Assembly (NCBI GenBank): GCA_030180135.1
Contig: CM058240.1
Location: forward strand, 71,605,581-71,669,580
DNA length: 64,000 bases
Source: Orychophragmus violaceus
Taxonomy: Eukaryota; Streptophyta; Magnoliopsida; Brassicales; Brassicaceae
Reading direction: 5' to 3'
Positions 25,488 to 31,818 of this stretch are shown here, piece after piece. A program made the position numbers and the translations under genes. Every line of letters starts with the position of its first letter. Position 1 is the first letter of the stretch. The notes under the pieces were generated by a model. That model worked only from the letters and a program-made list of their open reading frames with translations. It did no database searches and was not told the origin of the DNA.

Positions 25488-25700
25488 GATCAAAAAGGTT
25501 GCCTAACACAATGATACAAAGTTGTTTAAGTACAGAAACAAAGAATAACAAAAAGGAAAAACAAATATCTCGGCCTTGAATGAGAATCGCCGAGTTACAC
25601 AAGAAAGGAAAGTGTGTAACCGAGTTGCACAAGAAAGGAAAGTGTGTAATCTTTCCTTGGCGGCCAATCCTTGAGTTATGGGTGTGGGTGGGCCGACTTG

Positions 25701-25763
25701 CCTCATTAAAAACCTTGGGAGTAAAACCACTTTGGGATAAAACCACCCAAGGGAAAAAGAGTG
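25701..25763 (-). promoter_or_regulatory. Conserved hairpin motif in gag-only LTR (3' copy)
   Basis: On the coding strand, CCTTGGG (25746-25752) pairs with CCCAAGG (25713-25719). Between them lie GGTTTTATCCCA and GTGGTTTT, and the motif is flanked by CTCTTTTTC and TTTTTAATGAGG. The framework matches the copia 3'-UTR hairpins at 14345-14411 and 26590-26658, but the stem bases differ on both sides so that pairing is kept. The second copy in the 5' LTR is at 35526-35588. Confidence 0.6.
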
Positions 25764-25860
25764 CAAGAAAGTCCACCAACTCTCGGACTTAGCATGGGCT
25801 GGGCCGGTTGGTAAGGACTTGGCATTGTCCGGCCCATGAGAAGGTTCAGCTTCCTTGACG

Positions 25861-25949
25861 CTTACACAGTCCAAGCCTCCTGTGTTGTCCACATCGCTTA
25901 CACAGTCCAAGCCTCCTGTGTTGTCCGCATCGCTTACACAGTCCAAGCT
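25861..25949 (-). repeat. 36-bp minisatellite in gag-only LTR (3' copy)
   Basis: CTTACACAGTCCAAGC starts at 25861, 25897 and 25933, a 36-bp period with two full units and a partial third. The period is a multiple of three, so the reading frame through the LTR stays open. The same array is at 35686-35774 in the other LTR. Confidence 0.9.
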
Positions 25950-26002
25950 TTCTAATGCCTCTTGCTTCTTGGACTCGTTCTTGAGGTAGCCTCCAAGTCC
26001 TA

Positions 26003-26007
26003 TTGAG
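26003..26007. repeat. Target-site duplication TTGAG (left, Copia-2)
   Basis: TTGAG here and at 31819-31823 flank Copia-2. The uninterrupted LTR at 35007-35910 has the single-copy target CCTATTGAGTTCATG at the matching place, which proves the order of events. Confidence 0.95.
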
Positions 26008-26531
26008 TGTTAGAATATGAAGATTGGATTGAGAGAATGAAGTAGAATAAGGTAGAATGGAAGAGAGAAGCACAGAAACCCTATTAGGGTTCTTGCGCCG
26101 GTTTGAGAGAGAATAAGAGAGATGGAGAGTTTTAGAGAAGTATATTTCTCATTAATGTTCAAACATGAGTTACAACAATATATAAAGGCTACTCTAGGGT
26201 TTATGGACAATAAACAAATGATATACAAGTAGAAGACAAAGAGGGAACTCGGTTGGAGAGAGAGAGGAAAACGGTCACAAGATAATGACCTCTCTTTGTC
26301 TTGTTCTAGGTGATAGTGACAGGTCCTGAGGCGCTTCTGAGCTTGGTCTTCACTGCTCTGATCTTCTCAGACTTCCCAAAATAGTAATGAGCCAAAGTCC
26401 TTAATATTATTCTTGAGAGAGAGTGTAAACCCTAATAAGGTTTACATCCGAGAACCACTTGCTTATGAACACAAAACCGCCCCATATTTGCACATTGATG
26501 AATTGTGCAACTTGTGATCTCCATATCAATA
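26008..26531 (-). repeat. Copia-2 3' LTR
   Basis: 524 bp, beginning TATTGATATGG beside the purine tract and ending TAACA on the coding strand. One substitution separates it from 31295-31818. Only about the first 16 bp and short strings near the end (CTTCATTCTC, CATATTCTAA) resemble the Copia-1 LTR. Confidence 0.95.
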
Positions 26532-26543
26532 CTCCCCCTCAAG
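26532..26543 (-). other. Polypurine tract, Copia-2
   Basis: CTTGAGGGGGAG on the coding strand, directly against the 3' LTR and identical to the Copia-1 tract. Confidence 0.9.
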
Positions 26544-26589
26544 CTTGAATTCAAGGATTGAATCAAGCTTGGAGTGACAATGGAGATCT

Positions 26590-26658
26590 ACCTCATTAAA
26601 AACCTCCATGAAGAAAACCACTTGGGATAAAACTTCATGAAGGGAAAAAGAGTGTAGA
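26590..26658 (-). promoter_or_regulatory. Conserved 3'-UTR hairpin motif, Copia-2
   Basis: CCTTCATGAAG (26633-26643, coding strand) can pair with CTTCATGGAGG (26603-26613). Relative to Copia-1, one Watson-Crick pair has become a U-G wobble, so the RNA stem is preserved. It has the same bracketing strings and the same overlap with the end of pol as in Copia-1. Confidence 0.6.
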
Positions 26659-29600
26659 TTCCATGGTCTTAGGGGATTCCGGAAGCTCCATGAGTCCAAG
26701 CTTGGTGTGAATGGACTCACACACCTTCAAGCTAGCTGCCTTGGTGAACACATCAGCTAGCTGCTCCTCACTCCTTGTGAAACAAGGCAACACCACTCCT
26801 TGCTCAATCATCTGCCTCACCTTGTGACAATCCACTTCTATGTGCTTGGTCCTTTCATGGAAGACTGAATTTGATGCAATATGAATGGCTGCTTGATTAT
26901 CACAATGCATGGTGATAGGCTTGGCTGTTACAATCCCCAAATCTGCGAGAAGGCCTTTGATCCATGCTAACTCGGTCACCAACTTCCTCATGGCTCTATA
27001 CTCAGCTTCAGCACTTGAACAAGAGACTATCTTCTGCTTCTTACTCTTCCAAGTAACTAGATTGCCTCCAATGAATGTGCAATACCCAGTTGTTGACCTT
27101 CTGTCCACTCTATCTCCTGCCCAATCTGCATCACAATATCCAACTATCTCTGTGCTTTGATTGCAACCCATCCAAATGCCTTGACCCGGAGTGCCACTTA
27201 GATATCTGAGTATCCTTTCAACCATGTTCCAATGATGCATCTTGGGTTCTTGCATATGTTGACTTATCTGGTTCACAGCAAAGCACAAATCAGGTCTGGT
27301 TATTGTTAAATAGATTAGCTTACCAACCATCCTTCTATAGTGAGTGATGTCCTCAAATGGTCTGTCTTCAAGCTCCCCCTCTCTTATGACTTTGTAACCG
27401 TCCTCCAAAGGTGTCTTAGCTGGTTTTGATCCAATCTTTCCTGCTTCAGATAATAAATCAAGTGTGTACTTCCTTTGAGATAAGAAGAGTCCATCATTAG
27501 ATCGACAAACTTCTATCCCAAGAAAGTACTTTAGAGTACCAAGATCCTTAATGTCAAAAACAGATTTGAGATAAGCCTTAGTGTCTTGTATACCTGACTT
27601 GTTGCTTCCTGATATGATAATGTCATCAACATAAACAAGGATGACAATGATACCTTCCTGATCTTGGAGGGTAAACAAGGTATGATCTCCTTCAGACCTT
27701 TTGAATCCTCTTTGCATAAGGGTTGAGCTCAGTTTATGGTACCAAGCTCTAGGTGATTGTTTGAGTCCATAGATAGCCTTCTTGAGCCTTAACACCTTTC
27801 CTGGTTCCACAATACTTTCAAGACCAGAAGGTGGTCTCATGTATACCTCATCCTCAAGCTCTCCTTGAAGAAATGCATTCTTGACATCCATTTGCCATAG
27901 CTCCCAATCAAGGTTTGTTGCTAGAGACAAGATGATCCTAACTGTGTGAAGCTTAGCCACTGGTGCAAATGTATCCAAGTAATCTTTTCCATAGGTTTGA
28001 GTGAAGCCTCTTGCAACCAGTCTTGCTTTGTATCTCTCAACTTCTCCATCACTTCTATACTTGATGGTGAAAACCCACTTAGAAGTCACTGCCTTCTTTC
28101 CTCTTGGAAGTTCAGCTTCATACCAAGTCTCATTGTTCTCCATTGCTTTGATTTCTTCATCCACAGCTTGCATCCACCTCTTATCTCCTTTTGCTTCTTC
28201 ATAGGTTGTTGGTACATGTTCTTGATCCAACTTCCCAATGAACACTTGATGCTCCAAAGGTACATGAGCCAAACTGCAAACCGCTTGAATGGGATGAGCT
28301 ACTGCATTGCTGTTGAAGAACACTCTAGTTTTCATCCATTCTGATGGATCCTTTTTCTCCCTTGTACTCCTCCTTAGTGCTTGAATTTGTTGGTCATTTA
28401 CCTGAACCGGTTGTTGTTGTTCAACTTCTTCATGATGATGATCAAACTCCTCAGGTTCTACCTCATGATCCTCATTCTCCTCAGCCTCAGCTTGATCATG
28501 TGTTAGTGAATCAGGTTCTTGCGGTTCTGGAGCTGATTCATGAGTGTCCCCCTCATGATCAAGATGGGGATGAGCTACTGAAGTTGGAGCAGAAACTGAA
28601 GGAGCAACACTTGTCCTAATCGGTTGTTGATGAGGCATACTAATACCAAGGTTTTCCATGATCATCCTTAGATTGGCAGCTCTATCTGATTGAGAAGTGG
28701 GAAGATCCTTCAAGCTATCCCAATTCTTCTCATCATAGAAGCTCCTTGTCTCCATAAACTTCACATCTCTTGATATCAAAACCTTCCTTGTGTCAGGTAC
28801 ATAACACTTGTATCCTCTTTGTGTTGTTGAATAACCAATGAACATAGCTTTGGTGCTCTTAGCATCCAACTTATCCCTTTGTTCTCCTGGGATTAACACA
28901 AAGCAAATACACCCAAACACACGTAAGTGATCAACTAATGGATTGGTCTTGTTTAGTACCTGAAATGGAGATTGATCCTTAAGAACTCTTGTGGGAGTTC
29001 TATTGATCAAATAACATGCTGTCATGACTGCATCTCCCCAAAACCTTTTAGGGACATTCCTATAGAACATCATGGACCTTGCCACCTCCATTAAGTGTCT
29101 GTTCTTTCTCTCAGCCACGCCATTTTGTTGGGGAGTGTAAGGACAGCTTGTTTGATGGAGAATCCCATGCTTGGATAGGTGTTGTTTGAAGGCATTGCTT
29201 GTATATTCACCACCATTATCTGATCTAAAAATTTTGATCTTAGCATTGAAATGGTTAGTAACATGATTTTGAAAGTTCATAAAAGCTTCTAAAACTCTGT
29301 CTTTAGTTTGCATCAAGGTTATCCAAGTATACTTAGATTTTTCATCAATGAAAGTGACAAAATACTTATGATTCTCTCTAGACAAACAAGGAGCAGTCCA
29401 TACATCAGAGTGAACAAGATCAAAGCAACTTTCATAAATAGTTTTAGAAGCTGGAAAAACAGATTTGCAATGTTTACCAAGAATACATGCCTCACACTCA
29501 TCATTCTTAAACACAACAGAAGGTAATAAAAGTCCTAAAGCCCTAGAGTGTGGATGTCCTAATCTAGCATGCCAAATAGAGTCATCCACACCAACACAAG

Positions 29601-31065
29601 TAGATAAAGCAGTAGATAAAGCAGGGGATAATTCAGAAGAGGGATTGATGTCTTCAATCATGTAGAGCTCATCCTTTGTCACACCTTTCCCAATCAACTT
29701 ACTTGTCTTAATATCCTGAAACACAACATCATTAGGACTAAAAACAACATTGCAATTTAAATCAGTGGCTATCTTTTTAACAGAAACTAAGTTGGATGTA
29801 AAACTGGGCATGAAGAAGGCCTTAGATTCTTTATCAAACAATTTCAGATTTCCTATGCCTTGAATTGGGATTTTATCACCATTTGCAATCACTACACATC
29901 CTAAGGCTGGTTTAACATTTTCTATCAACTTAGGATCACTAATCATGTGATGAGAAGCTCCAGAATCAATAATCAAGGGTCTGATTTTATTTGCAGCAAA
30001 GAGAGAAGTACCAAGAGCCATACCAGAGTTCTCCTTGAGAGCTTTGATGAGAGCCTCAAGGTCTGACCTCCTTACCACATCATTCTGAGGAGTCACAGCT
30101 GGTGCTTGATGAACCACCATTGCTCTTCCTTCATCACATTGCTGCATTGAAGAAGAACCTGGTCCAGCTGCACCATTTGAGTAGTGTGCCCTTTGATCTT
30201 TGAATCTGTTGTTGTGAGATGAGGGTCTGAGGTTGGGGTGAAGGCGCCAGCATCTGTCCTTCAAATGCCCACTCTTCTTGCAAAAATCACACATCAAGAC
30301 ACCTCTCTGGTCACCTCCATAGTTCTTCCTCTCATCAGCCTTGTACATCCCCTTGTTTGCGGTTACCAGCTCTCCTTTTCCTTTGAACAACCCAAATGAG
30401 CCTTGTTCCTTCTGAACTTGCCCACACACGTCATCAATTTCAGGTAGAGTCTCTGCCCTTAGGATATGCTTGATCAAAGAATTATAGGATGCATTCAAGG
30501 TGAGCAGAAGAGCAAAGACTTTATCCTGCTCTCTTCTTTCTTGTAACACCAAAGGATCACTGCTTGGTGGCCTCAGCATCTCCAACTCTGACCATAGTGA
30601 GCTGAACTTCCCAAAATGAGCTGTAAACTCCATATCTTCTTGCTGGAGATTGTTAATGGCCAGCTTCACTTCAAAAACTCTTAGTAAGTTTGATTTATTC
30701 CCATAAACCTTCTCAAGAGTAACCCACAGCTGCTTAGAAGTCACACAGTAAGAGTAGGCTTCCAATAGGTGCTGGTCCAGTGAGCTTTGGAGTATAGAAA
30801 GCACATTCTGGTCCCCTTGCATCCATGCCTCTTCTTCTGCTTCAGCTGCCTCTTCAAGAGACTCATCACTGCCTTTTGTTTCTGCCTCAGCTCCTTTCTT
30901 GGCTTCAGCTTCAGACCTGGCCTTAAACACCTTCTGTGGAGCAGTATCACTCAGGATAAACTTCCACAGCCCTTTGCCTCCAAGTGCAGACTTCACCATC
31001 CTAGCCCAAACAATGTAGTTTGAGCCTTTCAAAATCACAGGAATAACAACTCTTGAGTTCTCCAT
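26635..31065 (-). CDS. Copia gag-pol polyprotein (Copia-2), 1476 aa, intact
   Basis: The single-frame polyprotein starts MENSRVVIPVILKG, with no usable methionine upstream in frame. Approximate residue positions: copia gag; CCHC knuckle CDFCKKSGHLKDRC near 263; protease DSGASHH near 368; integrase HHCC (WHARLGH ... CEAC) from about 503; DDE core with SDVWTAP, FRSDNGGEY near 617 and PQQNGVAERKN; RT with YVDDIIISG near 1147; RNase H with CDADWAGD near 1312, AEAEYRAM and HCDNQAA. All catalytic residues seen in Copia-1 are present. Most differences from Copia-1 fall in the acidic Glu/Pro/His-rich linker between integrase and RT (roughly residues 830-930), which also differs slightly in length. 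The frame ends LFFPS, as in Copia-1, inside the hairpin motif. It lies inside another element's LTR and would be transcribed from its own 5' LTR. Confidence 0.96.
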   Translation of the reverse strand: MENSRVVIPVILKGSNYIVWARMVKSALGGKGLWKFILSDTAPQKVFKARSEAEAKKGAEAETKGSDESLEEAAEAEEEAWMQGDQNVLSILQSSLDQHLLEAYSYCVTSKQLWVTLEKVYGNKSNLLRVFEVKLAINNLQQEDMEFTAHFGKFSSLWSELEMLRPPSSDPLVLQERREQDKVFALLLTLNASYNSLIKHILRAETLPEIDDVCGQVQKEQGSFGLFKGKGELVTANKGMYKADERKNYGGDQRGVLMCDFCKKSGHLKDRCWRLHPNLRPSSHNNRFKDQRAHYSNGAAGPGSSSMQQCDEGRAMVVHQAPAVTPQNDVVRRSDLEALIKALKENSGMALGTSLFAANKIRPLIIDSGASHHMISDPKLIENVKPALGCVVIANGDKIPIQGIGNLKLFDKESKAFFMPSFTSNLVSVKKIATDLNCNVVFSPNDVVFQDIKTSKLIGKGVTKDELYMIEDINPSSELSPALSTALSTCVGVDDSIWHARLGHPHSRALGLLLPSVVFKNDECEACILGKHCKSVFPASKTIYESCFDLVHSDVWTAPCLSRENHKYFVTFIDEKSKYTWITLMQTKDRVLEAFMNFQNHVTNHFNAKIKIFRSDNGGEYTSNAFKQHLSKHGILHQTSCPYTPQQNGVAERKNRHLMEVARSMMFYRNVPKRFWGDAVMTACYLINRTPTRVLKDQSPFQVLNKTNPLVDHLRVFGCICFVLIPGEQRDKLDAKSTKAMFIGYSTTQRGYKCYVPDTRKVLISRDVKFMETRSFYDEKNWDSLKDLPTSQSDRAANLRMIMENLGISMPHQQPIRTSVAPSVSAPTSVAHPHLDHEGDTHESAPEPQEPDSLTHDQAEAEENEDHEVEPEEFDHHHEEVEQQQPVQVNDQQIQALRRSTREKKDPSEWMKTRVFFNSNAVAHPIQAVCSLAHVPLEHQVFIGKLDQEHVPTTYEEAKGDKRWMQAVDEEIKAMENNETWYEAELPRGKKAVTSKWVFTIKYRSDGEVERYKARLVARGFTQTYGKDYLDTFAPVAKLHTVRIILSLATNLDWELWQMDVKNAFLQGELEDEVYMRPPSGLESIVEPGKVLRLKKAIYGLKQSPRAWYHKLSSTLMQRGFKRSEGDHTLFTLQDQEGIIVILVYVDDIIISGSNKSGIQDTKAYLKSVFDIKDLGTLKYFLGIEVCRSNDGLFLSQRKYTLDLLSEAGKIGSKPAKTPLEDGYKVIREGELEDRPFEDITHYRRMVGKLIYLTITRPDLCFAVNQISQHMQEPKMHHWNMVERILRYLSGTPGQGIWMGCNQSTEIVGYCDADWAGDRVDRRSTTGYCTFIGGNLVTWKSKKQKIVSCSSAEAEYRAMRKLVTELAWIKGLLADLGIVTAKPITMHCDNQAAIHIASNSVFHERTKHIEVDCHKVRQMIEQGVVLPCFTRSEEQLADVFTKAASLKVCESIHTKLGLMELPESPKTMESTLFFPS

Positions 31066-31282
31066 TGCTAAGACTGAAATGAAGCAAGGAGGGAGTATTC
31101 AAGATGAAGGAAAGGTTTCTCAGCTCACAGAGAACACAACAGTAGATAAAGAGGCAAAAGAAATGAAATGAAGAGCTTAAGAACTTGTGAAAACCGAGAG
31201 AGAGTTTGACAGATTCTTTTAACAGCTCAAGAACAGATTTTTGTGAGAATCAGCGGAAGTAAAAGAGGTACAGAAGCTTATA
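31066..31282 (-). other. Copia-2 5' untranslated leader
   Basis: 217 bp between the primer site and the gag ATG. Short stretches next to the primer site match the Copia-1 leader (CTGTACCT, TTCCGC); the rest has drifted. No ORF or known signal is seen. Confidence 0.7.
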
Positions 31283-31294
31283 GCTCTGATACCA
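31283..31294 (-). other. Primer-binding site, initiator tRNA-Met (Copia-2)
   Basis: TGGTATCAGAGC on the coding strand, directly abutting the 5' LTR that starts at 31295. Confidence 0.95.
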
Positions 31295-31818
31295 TGTTAG
31301 AATATGAAGATTGGATTGAGAGAATGAAGTAGAATAAGGTAGAATGGAAGAGAGAAGCACAGAAACCCTATTAGGGTTCTTGCGCCGGTTTGAGAGAGAA
31401 TAAGAGAGATGGAGAGTTTTAGAGAAGTATATTTCTCATTAATGTTCAAACATGAGTTACAACAATATATAAAGGCTACTCTAGGGTTTATGGACAATAA
31501 ACAAATGATATACAAGTAGAAGACAAAGAGGGAACTCGGTTGGAGAGAGAGAGGAAAACGGTCACAAGATAATGACCTCTCTTTGTCTTGTTCTAGGTGA
31601 TAGTGACAGGTCCTGAGGCGCTTCTGAGCCTGGTCTTCACTGCTCTGATCTTCTCAGACTTCCCAAAATAGTAATGAGCCAAAGTCCTTAATATTATTCT
31701 TGAGAGAGAGTGTAAACCCTAATAAGGTTTACATCCGAGAACCACTTGCTTATGAACACAAAACCGCCCCATATTTGCACATTGATGAATTGTGCAACTT
31801 GTGATCTCCATATCAATA
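31295..31818 (-). repeat. Copia-2 5' LTR (carries the promoter)
   Basis: 524 bp, one mismatch to the 3' LTR. Its outer end (TATTG on the coding strand) meets the duplicated TTGAG at 31819-31823. The right-hand end of this LTR now supplies the last codons and the stop of the truncated outer gag ORF. Confidence 0.95.
31464..31473 (-). promoter_or_regulatory. Candidate TATA box, Copia-2 5' LTR
   Basis: TTTATATATT on the coding strand, about 345 bp into the LTR, at a position close to that of the Copia-1 TATA-like box although the LTR bodies differ. Confidence 0.55.

Larger units (their letters stand above)
25182..26007 (-). repeat. Gag-only element 3' LTR, distal part (826 bp)
   Basis: Matches 35007-35832 of the intact LTR with one mismatch. 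It is separated from its other 78 bp by Copia-2, inserted at TTGAG (26003-26007). It contains a polyadenylation signal, the shared hairpin and a 36-bp minisatellite. Confidence 0.93.
25503..26007 (-). pseudogene. Severed 3' end of the gag-only element ORF
   Basis: Before Copia-2 inserted, the outer element's gag frame would have continued across the LTR boundary for 168 more residues to a stop at 25503. The intact LTR shows the same open frame (35328-35837, beginning MNSIGLGGYLKNESK). The piece includes a 12-residue tandem repeat (DCVSDADNTGGL type), then residues that translate the hairpin region. The arithmetic is in frame: 2753 + 505 nt = 1086 codons. Whether this tail was ever a functional part of the protein is doubtful, because the last third reads like translated U3 sequence. 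It is now cut off from its start by 5.8 kb. Confidence 0.6.
26008..31818 (-). mobile_element. Copia-2: complete Ty1/copia element nested in an LTR
   Basis: A 5811-bp element on the minus strand, inserted into the 3' LTR of the gag-only element. The LTRs are 524 bp each (26008-26531 and 31295-31818) and differ at one base (T at 26343, C at 31630). It has the same primer site, purine tract and hairpin as Copia-1 and an intact 1476-residue gag-pol ORF. The LTR ends are TA...CA, as in Copia-1. The single LTR difference implies a very young insertion, and it must postdate the outer element. Coding sequence is close to Copia-1, while the LTR bodies are different. Confidence 0.96.

Noticed and set aside
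25172..26073. Several 70-98 aa ORFs on both strands in the gag-only LTR
   Set aside because: They recur in both LTR copies only because LTRs are duplicates. Only the minus-strand frame that continues the gag ORF was kept.
26008..31818. A simple 5-bp shift of Copia-2 termini, because TATTGAG is shared at both junctions
   Set aside because: The flanks alone allow a 7-bp match, but Copia-1, with an unrelated target, fixes the ends at TATTG...ACA, so the 5-bp duplication TTGAG is preferred.
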